From positions 4,012,983 to 4,076,982 of the forward strand of contig SMSO01000032.1 of assembly GCA_004764695.1 (NCBI GenBank): a stretch of 64,000 nucleotides of DNA, given 5' to 3'. Source of the stretch: Schizochytrium sp. TIO01. Its lineage: Eukaryota; Sar; Bigyra; Thraustochytrida; Thraustochytriidae. Every line of letters begins with the position of its first letter. Within the stretch, counting starts at the first letter, position 1. This document shows, piece by piece, positions 1 to 10,936 of the stretch. Below the pieces are notes generated by a model. That model did not search any database, was not told the origin of the DNA, and worked only from the letters and a program-made list of their open reading frames with translations. The position numbers and the translations under genes were made by a program.

Positions 1-817
1 TCATTAAACCTTGTGCAATAGACATCTGGATACTTTTAGAATATGTAGATGGGTGAAAATGTATTTCTTCAAAATAGAACTATGTTCTGGCTTATTATGG
101 CATTTTCTAAGGCCTCGAATCTTACGAAACTACGTTTCTCAGAGTCATACATTTTCATGGTTCGTTCTTTGGAACATTTAGACTTACTTTACGGAAATAG
201 AACCAAGGATGAATAGGATATAAACAATTGTCTCAAGAAACAAGTATGATTCGAATCAACGAATAATTAGTTAGATACTACCAGATCATTATTGAATTTC
301 ATATGAAGAGCTTGGTATCAGGAATTCAAGCCTCTCGCTACAGATAGAATCCCTGGGGAAAATAACCGATGATTTCATCAACAGTATCACCTAGTCTCAA
401 AGCTACACCTATTCAATAGTGAAAAAATTAGCTTAACTTCGACGCCACCATCAAGGTAATTTTTATAAATGAACGTTGCTTCTGTAATTTATTACCGTAA
501 GGTGTTTCAAAATTTGGAATACCAGCTCGGTCAAAGTTGGTGTCTTTTGAATAACATAACGACAAATTTTCAAACGCGCGAAAGTAAGGTGATCTATAAT
601 AACAAGACCAAAATATTCGTCCAAGCTTTTTTAAAAAAGCTAAAAAGTTGAGGTCACAAGCTTAAGGAGAAGACAACAAACAAAATGTGTATCAAAATCT
701 ATTGCAAAATTTTATAGCAAAACATGAGGAGAGGAAAAAGGAGACACCATCTGACCGAGGCAAGGGCACTACCGAGGTCCTTAGGGCCACCTCCTCCTTG
801 CGAGCTCCACATTTACT
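1..817. other. Intergenic, no gene recognised
   Basis: This is AT-rich sequence downstream of the acetyl-CoA carboxylase stop codon. The only open frame of note is 60 codons (469-651, +), with no recognisable motif and no coding-like composition. The part nearest 818 should hold the 3' UTR of the carboxylase on the minus strand. Confidence 0.6.
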
Positions 818-3800
818 TTACTGGAGGAGGTAGACACCACGGCGGAGGATCTGCACAACAGAGTCGCGCTCCTCCTCGCGGCCAGTCTCCTGGAGCTTGG
901 AGATGAGTCCCATAAGACCCTTGAGGATAGCCTTGGGGTCCTGCTGACCAAGAGCCACAACCTGGTTGGAGATGGCGTTGGCACGGATAGTGGCAAGGTG
1001 GCGCTCAATTGCTTGCTTACCCTCCTCAGACTCGAGCCAGTCGCAGACAAGAGAGTCGTTGGACCAGTCCGGAACACTGGAGGTGTAAGTAGCGTTGAAC
1101 ACAGACTCGAGAATCTCGAGCGGGGCGGAGTCGTCCACCTTGGGAGTCTCGGCAGTGCTGTCCGAGGCAGTGGAGCCAGTCACAGAGGCGGCACCAGAGA
1201 CCTGGCTCTCGAGCTCGGTGTTGAGCGCGAGCACCTTCTTGATCTCCTTGACACTCTCGAGCTCTGCCAAGCGGCGGCGGAGACGGCTGTGGAAGAAGCG
1301 ACGGGAAGAAGACCACTCGATGGTCTTGCGGATAACACCCTTCGCCTGCATGCGGCCGGGGCGATCGTGGAGGTCACCAAAGTGAACAGCGATCTGGTGG
1401 AAGATCGGGGTAAGGAGCTTCTCACGCTGGGCAATCTCCTCCTTGAGCTTGGGGGCCTCAGCAGAGTCAGCACCGGCGAGCTTGAGCTTCTCGACGAGCT
1501 CGCGGAGCTTGCTGTCAACGCGGCGAGCGGTGGCAACAACGTCCTTGGTGCGGTACTTGATAGATACAACACCAGCCGGCTCGAGAACACCACCACGGGC
1601 GTCAGTGTCGGCGTACATCTCCATCATGCTGGCGTTAATGGTCTCGTCAACGACGACCCAGGCACCACCGCGGAGCTCACCGAAGGGCGGGATGTACACG
1701 AAGACAGGCTGCTTGTACTCAACGAGGGCATCGACGATGTAGGCACCAAACTTGACAATCTGGTCAAACATGTCGCGAGTACCACCGGAGAATCCACGCC
1801 AGTTGGCAAAGAGCATGAGGGGAAGACCCTCGCGGTTGAAGTCACCAATGGCCTGGGCGGTCTTGTAGGAAGAATCCGGGAACCAAACCTGACCAGCCTG
1901 GTTCCAGATACGCTCCTGCGAGTCCGGGGCAGCAGGGTCAGCCGGGGCACGGGCCTCAACAGTGCGGATCTCGGAGATGATGACACCCATGGGGATCTTT
2001 CCGAGGCGAGCACGGCCAGTAATAACGGTGCGAGCCCAGCCGGAGAGAGTCTCAGTGAAGGAATCCTTATCGAAGAATCCACCAAGGAAGGTCTCCTCAT
2101 CCTTGGCGTAACCGGTCAAGAGCGTACGCGGGTCGTACTCGTTACCAAGGTCACGCGGGTGCACCTCGACATCACGGTCGACGCGGTCGCCGATGGAGAG
2201 GGCAGAGAGGGGAAGAGCAGCTCCGCGGCGCTCCGGGATGTAGGAGAGCCACTTGACCATGGAGGCAACACCCTCGAGGTCGTGGCGCACGCTGAGGTGG
2301 GAGACACCGTTGGCGTACATGACCTTGGTACCACCGAGCTGCAAGTTGGAGGTGTACACGTCGCGGCCCATGAGAGAGTTGAGAGCCTGGTAACCAGTGA
2401 GGAGGATAGGGGCGTTCTTACCCTTCTGCACGACACGCTGGCCGAGACGAATAAGGTAAGCACCGATACCGACAGAGCGACCAGACACGTAGGACAAGGT
2501 GAAGGATTCGTCGTAAGCACGAGCGGTCTCACCGGCAATGGTACCACTGCCACGCAAGTTCTCAACACCAAGATCTGGGGACTCACCGACAATAGCGTTG
2601 AGGCGGAAGTGATCAGTACCCTCAACACGCTCAGCGAGGAGACTCTTGCGACCATCAGGACCAAGCTGGTTGTAAGTATCCTCGTCGACGTAGATGTACT
2701 CGTAACCCTTGGTGGGGTCCTCATCGTTGACCCACTTAACCTGGAAGGCACGCTTGACCTCGTCAGCCATGCCGATGCGGGCACCGGAGTTGGCAGCGAT
2801 GTAAAGACGAGGGAGACCGTTGACACGGGCGTACTTGGAGGCCTGGTCAAAGAGCGCATCCTCACGGGTACCGAAGGATCCGGCCTTGACGGTAATGTCG
2901 TTGGCAATCACGACGACCTCGCGACCCTTGGGGTACTGAGGAGTGCGCATGATGAAGCGCCAGGCAACCATGCCGATGGAGTTGCGGCCGGCCTTACGGT
3001 CCACACGGCAGAGGTGGGGAGCTGCGACAGGGTCAATGAGGTCACCGGCCTCGAAGTCGTCGTCAAGGACGAGCTCCTCGGTCTCCACAAGGAGCTTACG
3101 GGGAGGCATGATCTCCTTAACACCGGTGGAGCTGAGGTACTGGCGCCAAGCAAACTCGATGGACTTGCGGAAGAGATCCGGGAAGTCGTAAGCGAAGGTG
3201 GTGCTGGCAGCGCGGGCGCGGGCACGGCGGTCATCAAACTCATCAGCAACAGGGTAGGGGGTGTAGAGAGGCTTGCCGTGGAGGTTGCCAGTGCTGGCAG
3301 TGCCATCAATGTCAGCCTCGTTGGTACCAAGGCCCATAGCGGCAAGGGCGCCACCAAGGCCACCATCACCCTCAGAGATGGAGTAGTACATGGAGTCCTG
3401 GGGGTTGGTCGGGTCAGAGGCCTCGACGTAAGTATCGATGTTGAGAGCAAAGCCAGTCGGGTTGGAGGCGATGACACGGATGGGCATGCTGGGGGCGCCC
3501 TCAGCAAGAACAGCGTTGACACGGATCTCGAACTCCTCAACATTCTGAGCGATCAAGCGCTTAGCGTAACGGCGGTGAAGAGTGCGGATGATGCCCTCAA
3601 CGTACTCGGCGTTGACGGTGGCAGCATCGCTAAGAACGTTCATGAAGATATGGTTCTTGCGGGCCTTAGCCTTGGAGTCATCCTGGACAGACTCGAGGGC
3701 ACGGAGGGCCTGCACGAAGACACGCTCAGGACCAGGGTAAGCATCGTAAGTGCCAACATCAAGCTTGACGCGCTCGGCCTCGCGGACGAGGGCACGCACG

Positions 3801-6800
3801 AAGAAGCGGCGCATGCCAGCAGAGTTGGTGCTGCCAGAGTTCTTCGGGGTGGCCTCGTACACGTGCACGGCCTGAGAGCGGCTCATGCTGCGACCAATGG
3901 GCACCATGCGAATGTTGAAGTTCGAGAGGCGCTGGAGGTCGAGCTGGAAGGCAAGCGGGGTCTCGATGTTGCGCACGAGGCGGTCCTCCTCAAAGCCAGA
4001 GCTGTTGCGGAAGGTAAAGAAGTGACCACCGTGGCCAGCGACAATGGCGACGTGACGGTCAGCCTCCTCGTACTTGGAGCGCACAACAGCGAAGGTGATA
4101 CGACGAACAAGGTGGTTGTCGAGGATCTCCTTGTGCTTCTGCACAACATCGTAGAGCTCGGCGGAGACATCAGTCTCGCGGTCGAAGGTAGTACCAACAA
4201 CAACGTGCATCACGTTGAGCGGGGTGGTGATCTCCTCAGACTCGCGAGTAGGGAAGTCCTTGACGCCGGTGGCAAGACCAGCCTTAAGCTCGTCCATGTC
4301 CTCGAAGTAGAGAAGCTTGCCCTTGCGGTTCACGTAGGGAGGGACGGAGTTCGAGGGTCCCTCCACAGAAGCGGAGCGAGCCTTGAAGTCGCGGGAGGCG
4401 AGGAGAGACTTGCCAGTAGGGGTGTTGGTGGAGACAGTGGAGGCAGTGGTCACGCCGCGGGACTCGCCAAAAGTGACATTGTCGAGGTCAAGGCCAACGC
4501 TGCTGGTCTCGGCATCGGAGCGGTTGCTGTCATCGTTGACAGAACGGTTGAGGTCAGCAAGGCTGAGACCACCCTGGTTGCTGAGCACACTGGTGAGATC
4601 CTCGAAGGAAGACACGTTGGTGAGCATGGTGCCAGAGGAGCCGCCCATCTGGACGGAGTCGGTGGCCTCAGAGAAGAAGGTGAAGTCGCAGTTGAGGTTG
4701 TGCTTAGAGCTCTCCTGGGTCTTGGTGTCAACCACCTTGTAGGCGGCGTAGACACGCTCGACGTACATGCGGAGAGCAGCTTGGCGAAGGTCAGAGGGCT
4801 GCTCGTTGTAACGAGAGACAATGTCCATGAGGTAAGCAAGAACAGGCTCAGTAGAGTGTACGAGCTCATCATGGGCCTCACCATCGCCCTTCATGACGCG
4901 GGTGAGCTTGTCGGTGACAACCTTGAGCTGCTCGTCGTAGGTGCGCTCCATCTCAATGAGCGATTGGCGAGCCTCGAGAGCGACATCGGTGGTCTTGATG
5001 CCCTGGAGGGCAGCAAGCTCCTGCATGACCTTGGCGCACTCAGTGCGGAGCTTGGAGGCGCCCGGCTTGGCGGAGCGCATGAGGCTATCAAGCTCAGAGA
5101 GGATGCTCATGACAAGGGAGTCACGGGGCTTGCGGGAGTGGTGAGCGAGGGCAAAGCGCTGGACCTTCGGGAGGTCGCTCACGTTCTGGAGACGGAGCTC
5201 CTGGAGTACATCGTCCTTGTCAGCCGCGTCGGAGAGCTCAAGCTCAGCGAACTTGGATTCGACCTCAACGTAGGAGTCAACAAGCTTAGCGAGGATGCGA
5301 GCGTGGAGGAGACCAAGACCCTCGGAGTAAGCCTCAGAGGCCTTGAGGATCTCGCTCACTGACTCAGTGGCGAACTCCTGGGTAGCAGCGTACACATCCT
5401 GGGCAAACTTGGCGGTGTCCTCGATAGTGGCAGCCGGGTCGCGGTTGCGGAACTCACGGCAGAGACTCTCGAGCTTAGAGAGAAGCTTCTTGGGGAGAGC
5501 ATGCTTGGTGCGGGAAAGAATGTTCTCAATCTCAAGGACCGGGAGGAGCGGGCTCTGGAGGGCACTGCGGAGGTCGTTGAGGGCTCCCTCAAGAACGTTC
5601 TCATCAACAGCGTAACCAGCCATGACACAGGCGAGCTTGGTCTGGGCACGCTCGAGAGTGTGGTGGGGCATGTTGCGGAGGGTCTGGGGCCAGGGCTCGC
5701 CAAGAGTGGGGAACTTGCCCTCGAAGAGGGTGGCCTTCTGGACCTTGCTGGGGTCAGCGAGCTCCATGGTACAGATCATGTCACCGGGCTCCATGACGGC
5801 ACCAGCAGTCTTGTGGAGAGTGATGGTACCAGACTCAAGAGCACTGAGGGTCATGTTCATTTTCATGACCTCAATCTCAGCAAAGGCATCGCCCTTCTGG
5901 AGTTTGGCGCCATCCTCTACGAGGTAGCGGAGGAGCTTGCCACCCATCTGAGCACGCATCTGGGTAGGGTCGTACTCATCCTCAAAGAGGCAGGTCTGGC
6001 CATCGATCATGTAGCGCTGAGCACCAACGTCCTCCTTGACGTATGCGACGTGAGAGTGGCCGCCAATGAGCACAAGGAAGCCACCGTCGGCGAGGCAGCG
6101 AAGCTCGGCATCAACAAAGGTGTCGTTGCAGAACAGGCGGTAAGTGGTCTCACCGGTGTGCTTGCCAACGAGCTTGTACTTGACACCCTCGTAGATGAGC
6201 TCGAACTTGTGAGTTTGGTCGAGGAGCTGGGTGGGCGGGAGCTGGCCACGCTCGAGCATGCTGGCGTAATCAGAGGCGCGGGCGGCGATCTCGCGGTGGG
6301 CCGTGCACACACCACCAACGATGGCAATGGTGAGCGGGTCCATCTTGGAGACGGCAACGTTGCGCTTGATACGGGCGTCGAGCCAAGCAGTGTTGAACTT
6401 GTTGGCAACGTAGTCTTCGGACTCAATAAGGTCCTTGAGGTACTCGATGGTGGTACGGATCTCACCACGAATGGAAAGGTCGTGGAGGGCCATGGCGAGG
6501 TTACGGCGGGACTCCTCACGAGTCTCACCCCAAGCAAAAACATGACCAATCTGGGAGTCAGCAAACTCGTGAACACGACCAGAACTGTCAACACTGAAGT
6601 AACCCCAAACGTTGCGGGAGCTGCGGAAGTTGATTTCAGTAATCTGACCGATGGTAGGCTGGAATCCGTTGAAGGGGTTCTCAGCAGTAATACGAGCAGC
6701 GATGGTGTGGCCGCGAGTGATGCTCTTGACGGTGCCGTTCTCACGGTACTCATCCTCGAAGTCAATGACTTCGTCAGCATAGAGGTCCTCACAACCGTAG

Positions 6801-7951
6801 AAGCGGCGGATGTCCGGGATGCGGTAGAGGGGGATACCCATGGCAATCTGGATCTGGCAGGCAGGTACGTTGGTTCCGGTGATCATCTCAGTGACAGGGT
6901 GCTCAACCTGGAGACGCGGGTTGAGCTCCAAGAAGAAGAACTTATCGTTGTCGTCGTAAAGGTACTCGACGGTACCGGCGTTGACGTAGCCAACCTCCTT
7001 GGCAAGACGGATGGCAGCGTGCTCCATCTGCTTCCAGACATCGGGCTTGGCGGCAACGGGGGGACCCTCCTCGAGAATCTTCTGGTGACGACGCTGTACA
7101 GAGCAGTCACGTCCGCTGAGAGCGATGGCGTTACCGTACTCGTCAGCAATGAGCTGAACCTCCAAGTGGCGAGCACGCTCGGCGAGACGCATGATGAAGA
7201 TAGGGGATCCGGGGACCTCAGATTGGACCTGGCGAAAGCATGCCTCGACCTTGGAGTAGTCGTCGACAAGACGGATACCCTTACCACCACCACCTTCACT
7301 GGCCTTGATCATGACGGGAACACCAATCTTCTCGATCTGCTTCAAGGCTTCCTCTACAGTCTGAACGTTAGCCTCATCGAAGATCTCGTCGGAGACACCG
7401 CCATCGTTCTTGTAGTTCACACGGATGTCAGAACCGTTCCAGGCAATCATGGGGCAGTCACAGGACTGAGCGATAATGCTGCTCATAATCTTGTCACCAA
7501 GAGCGTTCATGGGGCCAGCAGGGGGGCCAACAAAAATGATGCCAAGCTCGGCGAGGGTGCTCGGGAGCAAAGGGTTCTCACTGGCGTGACCCCAGCCAGC
7601 CCACACGGCATCGACCTTGTACTGCTGAGCGACCTCGACGATTAAGCTGACGTTGGCGTAGTTGTTGACGTTGGAGCCTCCGGGCACGTGGCAAACCTGG
7701 TCGGCAGCGCGGATGTACTCAGCGTTGGCGCTAAGATCCTCAGGGGTGGCCATGGCCACAATGGTGATCTCCTTCTCATTCTGAAAGGTAGAGTAGCACC
7801 AGTTGCGAAGGGAGCGAATTGCCTTTGCGCCGGCCATACCGTTAGTGGCAAGAAGGAGCTTCTTGATCACACGCTTACCGCCCTGCTTCTGGACGTAATC
7901 CTCCATGTTGGGGAAAGAACGGGGTTGCTTGTTGTTGTTGTTGCCCTCCAT
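818..7951 (-). CDS. ACC1: Acetyl-CoA carboxylase, eukaryotic multidomain type (2377 aa, single exon)
   Basis: It carboxylates acetyl-CoA to malonyl-CoA using ATP, bicarbonate and biotin, the committed step of fatty-acid synthesis. The domains run in the canonical homomeric order. The biotin carboxylase has GWGHASENP at about 119-127 and the ATP-grasp loop GGGGKG at 220-225. The biotin carrier has EVMKM, with the biotinylated lysine at K697 (5861-5863). A central region follows (about 800-1560). The carboxyltransferase has GSGTIAGE near 1802, LMGRDVYTSN near 1860 and FANWRGFSGG near 2050. The length matches the usual 2200-2400 aa and no key motif is missing. The start is the ATG at 7949-7951. 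The N-terminus (MEGNNNNKQPRS) does not look like a plastid or mitochondrial leader, so a cytosolic enzyme is likely. Codons TTA, CTA and TCA are almost absent, which implies high expression. Confidence 0.98.
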   Translation of the reverse strand: MEGNNNNKQPRSFPNMEDYVQKQGGKRVIKKLLLATNGMAGAKAIRSLRNWCYSTFQNEKEITIVAMATPEDLSANAEYIRAADQVCHVPGGSNVNNYANVSLIVEVAQQYKVDAVWAGWGHASENPLLPSTLAELGIIFVGPPAGPMNALGDKIMSSIIAQSCDCPMIAWNGSDIRVNYKNDGGVSDEIFDEANVQTVEEALKQIEKIGVPVMIKASEGGGGKGIRLVDDYSKVEACFRQVQSEVPGSPIFIMRLAERARHLEVQLIADEYGNAIALSGRDCSVQRRHQKILEEGPPVAAKPDVWKQMEHAAIRLAKEVGYVNAGTVEYLYDDNDKFFFLELNPRLQVEHPVTEMITGTNVPACQIQIAMGIPLYRIPDIRRFYGCEDLYADEVIDFEDEYRENGTVKSITRGHTIAARITAENPFNGFQPTIGQITEINFRSSRNVWGYFSVDSSGRVHEFADSQIGHVFAWGETREESRRNLAMALHDLSIRGEIRTTIEYLKDLIESEDYVANKFNTAWLDARIKRNVAVSKMDPLTIAIVGGVCTAHREIAARASDYASMLERGQLPPTQLLDQTHKFELIYEGVKYKLVGKHTGETTYRLFCNDTFVDAELRCLADGGFLVLIGGHSHVAYVKEDVGAQRYMIDGQTCLFEDEYDPTQMRAQMGGKLLRYLVEDGAKLQKGDAFAEIEVMKMNMTLSALESGTITLHKTAGAVMEPGDMICTMELADPSKVQKATLFEGKFPTLGEPWPQTLRNMPHHTLERAQTKLACVMAGYAVDENVLEGALNDLRSALQSPLLPVLEIENILSRTKHALPKKLLSKLESLCREFRNRDPAATIEDTAKFAQDVYAATQEFATESVSEILKASEAYSEGLGLLHARILAKLVDSYVEVESKFAELELSDAADKDDVLQELRLQNVSDLPKVQRFALAHHSRKPRDSLVMSILSELDSLMRSAKPGASKLRTECAKVMQELAALQGIKTTDVALEARQSLIEMERTYDEQLKVVTDKLTRVMKGDGEAHDELVHSTEPVLAYLMDIVSRYNEQPSDLRQAALRMYVERVYAAYKVVDTKTQESSKHNLNCDFTFFSEATDSVQMGGSSGTMLTNVSSFEDLTSVLSNQGGLSLADLNRSVNDDSNRSDAETSSVGLDLDNVTFGESRGVTTASTVSTNTPTGKSLLASRDFKARSASVEGPSNSVPPYVNRKGKLLYFEDMDELKAGLATGVKDFPTRESEEITTPLNVMHVVVGTTFDRETDVSAELYDVVQKHKEILDNHLVRRITFAVVRSKYEEADRHVAIVAGHGGHFFTFRNSSGFEEDRLVRNIETPLAFQLDLQRLSNFNIRMVPIGRSMSRSQAVHVYEATPKNSGSTNSAGMRRFFVRALVREAERVKLDVGTYDAYPGPERVFVQALRALESVQDDSKAKARKNHIFMNVLSDAATVNAEYVEGIIRTLHRRYAKRLIAQNVEEFEIRVNAVLAEGAPSMPIRVIASNPTGFALNIDTYVEASDPTNPQDSMYYSISEGDGGLGGALAAMGLGTNEADIDGTASTGNLHGKPLYTPYPVADEFDDRRARARAASTTFAYDFPDLFRKSIEFAWRQYLSSTGVKEIMPPRKLLVETEELVLDDDFEAGDLIDPVAAPHLCRVDRKAGRNSIGMVAWRFIMRTPQYPKGREVVVIANDITVKAGSFGTREDALFDQASKYARVNGLPRLYIAANSGARIGMADEVKRAFQVKWVNDEDPTKGYEYIYVDEDTYNQLGPDGRKSLLAERVEGTDHFRLNAIVGESPDLGVENLRGSGTIAGETARAYDESFTLSYVSGRSVGIGAYLIRLGQRVVQKGKNAPILLTGYQALNSLMGRDVYTSNLQLGGTKVMYANGVSHLSVRHDLEGVASMVKWLSYIPERRGAALPLSALSIGDRVDRDVEVHPRDLGNEYDPRTLLTGYAKDEETFLGGFFDKDSFTETLSGWARTVITGRARLGKIPMGVIISEIRTVEARAPADPAAPDSQERIWNQAGQVWFPDSSYKTAQAIGDFNREGLPLMLFANWRGFSGGTRDMFDQIVKFGAYIVDALVEYKQPVFVYIPPFGELRGGAWVVVDETINASMMEMYADTDARGGVLEPAGVVSIKYRTKDVVATARRVDSKLRELVEKLKLAGADSAEAPKLKEEIAQREKLLTPIFHQIAVHFGDLHDRPGRMQAKGVIRKTIEWSSSRRFFHSRLRRRLAELESVKEIKKVLALNTELESQVSGAASVTGSTASDSTAETPKVDDSAPLEILESVFNATYTSSVPDWSNDSLVCDWLESEEGKQAIERHLATIRANAISNQVVALGQQDPKAILKGLMGLISKLQETGREEERDSVVQILRRGVYLLQ

Positions 7952-8480
7952 CTTGCTTCAAGATTTGTTGCTGCTGTGCTGCTGACGTCAGAAATACAGA
8001 AAAAATCAAAGAGAATTGAAAAAAACAGAAAGCTTTGCTGCAACAAGTGGGAACGTGTTTGTACCCTCTGTGCTGTGTTGTGTGGTTGCTGTTGTTGTGT
8101 ATGCGGAGTGAGGCCGCCGCCGTGAATTCAAAGTCAGTCTCCTATTCAGGATCAATCTGTCCAAGCGCTCGTTGTCGCCTCTTGCGACTCCCGAGTTTGG
8201 ACTTTGCTACTGCTGCTGCTACTCTGCTGCCAAGGCCCTTTTCCCCCTATAAATTATCCTTATGCACTTTGCTGACGTAGTGTTTCCAATACTCGCTGTG
8301 CACCGCAGGATATGATATCGCTCGCTTGCGTCAGAGCCTTCGTCTCTCCTTTCTACCTCCTTTGTGCCCTTTTGTTCCTGTTTTCTTCCCTCTTCCTTCA
8401 ATCAATTAATCTCTCACTTCTCTTGTTCTTCTACTGCTTTATCATCGATTTATTATTATTATTATTATTACCTCCCAGGG
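7952..8480. promoter_or_regulatory. 5' flank and probable promoter/leader of the acetyl-CoA carboxylase gene
   Basis: This lies immediately upstream of the minus-strand ATG at 7951. It contains a perfect CRE-like palindrome TGACGTCA at 7983-7990, 32 bp from the start codon, and CT/TG-rich tracts. An ATT microsatellite lies at about 8449-8470. No convincing TATA box is seen. The regulatory role is inferred from position only. Confidence 0.35.
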
Positions 8481-9459
8481 TCCAATAATTCGAAAGCAAC
8501 AGAGAGCAGAAGAGAACATCTTCTATCTAGGCCAAAAAAAGCCAACCAAGCAGTGGAGAGAGAACAAGATACAGACACATAGATATGCTCTGCGCGAAAG
8601 CCTTCAAAGAAACGGGGAGAGCAGAGCAGCAGGGTAGTAGAAATGGCAAAAGGAGAGGAAAACAACGCCGCCTTCGAATTTGTCCAATTTGAAATTCCAA
8701 GGTCGATGGCGCTTGCTGGGGCTCCTCCTCCTCGAGCCTTGGCGGGCTGGCCACCGACCGCGTATGTGCCTGTGTCTGTACGTACCTTGAGCGAGAGGTG
8801 GCGGAGCTTGACTTGCTGCCGCTTTCGTCGCTTTTGTCGCTGCTGCTGCCGGACGCCTCGGTGCCTCGAGGAGTCTGGTGCTGCTGCGTGTAATGTCTCC
8901 GATCTGGAGTTGCGGATTTGCTTCTCGAGTTGGCGAGTATTTCTCTCTTTCCTTTTTCAAAACTTTTTCAAAACTTTTTTAAACTAAATTTCATTCTCTT
9001 TCCTTTCTCTTTTTCCTTTTTTCCTTCCTTTTTTCCTTTCTCGTTTACAAAAAGTTTTTGTAGCAAGCAAACCTCATCTCTCTCTTCTGCTTCTCCTCTG
9101 TAGACCACGCAAAGAAAATAATTTGAATCTGCCTGGGAGGAAGAGAAGGGCTCGAACCATCATCGCAGTACTTTTGGCAGCAAGTGAAGCAAACGATGCT
9201 CCATAGTGTTAGCTATTCGAATTTTCTCAGAAGCGAACGGCGATTCTTTTTTTGCCAGTTCTATCTCAGCTATCTTCTGCCACTTGGATAGTTTATACAA
9301 ATAATTTTTTCTAAAAATGTTTTTTAACAATATTTGTTTTTAACTTAATTTAAATTTAAGTTACCCCCTTACTTCCATAGATGGAGCCGAAGCGTTCGCT
9401 TTGGAGCGACTGACAAAAGGAAACAGCGAAGCGGGCTGACTTTGCCTTCTTACAGAGGG

Positions 9460-9560
9460 CTGACTGACTAACTGACAGACTGACAGACTGACTGTCGATA
9501 GGCCTCCAGGCTCCTTTCCTCTTTCTTTCTTTCTTTCTTTCATTCTTTCTTTCTTTTTTT
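9460..9560. repeat. Adjacent ACTG/ACAG and TTTC microsatellites
   Basis: 9460-9494 is built of ACTG and ACAG tetramers. After about 25 bp of unique sequence, an imperfect (TTTC)n tract follows at 9522-9560. Confidence 0.9.
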
Positions 9561-10892
9561 CTTCTGCCACGAAGCCTCTCTACCCGCCTAATTTGCAGTA
9601 AGATGTTCGAGCAAATCTTCGTTCCTTATCCTTTGTTCTTGTTCGAATGGTTTTCTCCTCTTCCTTTAAGATCTTTCTTTCTTTTATAGCAAAATAGAAT
9701 GAAAACTAAACACTTACTTGAAACTAAACAAGGCTAGAACATATAACAGCACTCTCGGTAGTACGAACCCTCAAGCATTTAAGTAAGTCCTAAGTACTAG
9801 GTACCAAGACTTTGGATATTTAAAAACAAAACCATTCTTGTTTAATTAAAAACCTTTTTTTTTTTTTTTTTTTAAATAAAGTTAACATACAAACATGTAT
9901 TTAAAACACTCGTCCTCCCATTTTTCACCTTACTCGCATAGAATGCTGTGATGGCGTCAGGACGAGATACCTCTCCTTCTTCTCCTCCCTCTCCACTGCT
10001 CTCCTCAAGTCTCAGTGTCATTGTGACTGCACGTGCGCCAGGTATCTCCCCAACAACGTACTGTGGGGGTATTATCCCTTCTGTTTCCCTCTGGCCGCCC
10101 ACCTTCCTCTCTGTCCTCTGGTCCTCTGCGGGGCCCTCTTCCTTCGTTCTGTTCCGCTCGTCATCGATGATGATGCAATGTGGCCAATCCGCGCATCATC
10201 GCCGCGTCGCCGCCTTGGCGGGATCGGCGCCTGAGCTGCAAGGCTGCCGCTCCGCGGTTTCCGGAGTACGCTGCGGCGGCGCCTTCCCGGCCAGCCGAGG
10301 CGTCCTCAGCCGCGTCCTTGGCCGGCTTCCTGCTCCTCCGCGAGAAGAGCGAGCGATCGGACCGCTGCTTTGTCGCGGGTTCGCAGGATGCTACGCAATG
10401 GGCTCCGCCGAATAAAATACGTCCGTCTGTGGGGCCGACGGAGCGAATAAAATACGCGCATGTGTGCGCTCCTCCGTATTATAATCAGCTCGCAAGACAC
10501 AAATCAATATCATTTCATCATAGCACGTACATATATATGTATGTATGTAAGTATGTATGTATGTATTTTTGAAAGTTGGCAGGCGTTTTAGAACTGCTCG
10601 AGGGTAGTTTACGATGATTGATTGTTTTAATTAGTCTTGATCGAAGTTAGTTGAGAGGCGAAAAGATCTGCCCTCTGTGGGTAGAGGCAGGTAGTGGGCG
10701 CTTAGAGGGCGTAGCTCAAGGGCCCTTGGTTTGATGTGGTAAAAAGGCGACGAGCGTCATCTGTCGTCTATTGCGTCTTTTGCTTTGCTCTCCGGGGCAT
10801 GAGGACTACGCTAGTACGGCGCTAGCTAGGAGAACCCTTAGCTCACTCACCGCAGTGCTTGATGGAACCAAAAGAGGAGTGATGATGTCACA

Positions 10893-10936
10893 CATTCATT
10901 CATTCATTCACTCATTCATTCATTCATTCATTCATT
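10893..10936. repeat. CATT tetranucleotide repeat
   Basis: These are eleven CATT-type units with one C-to-T interruption (CACT near 10909). The same tetramer family recurs across both deserts. Confidence 0.9.

Noticed and set aside
998-7645. Giant plus-strand ORFs (1454 and 714 codons) opposite acetyl-CoA carboxylase
   Set aside because: They are codon-aligned mirrors of a well-supported gene, have repetitive Val/Leu/Glu/Gly composition, and follow from the absence of TTA/CTA/TCA in the sense strand.
8035-9103. Several short ORFs upstream of acetyl-CoA carboxylase
   Set aside because: They are low-complexity frames on CT- and T-rich tracts, with overlapping frames on both strands and no motif.
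9948-10572. ORFs of 130-155 codons in the GC-rich island
   Set aside because: Two overlapping frames have equal claims, the composition is Arg/Ser/Pro/Ala typical of GC-rich noncoding DNA, and there is no domain.
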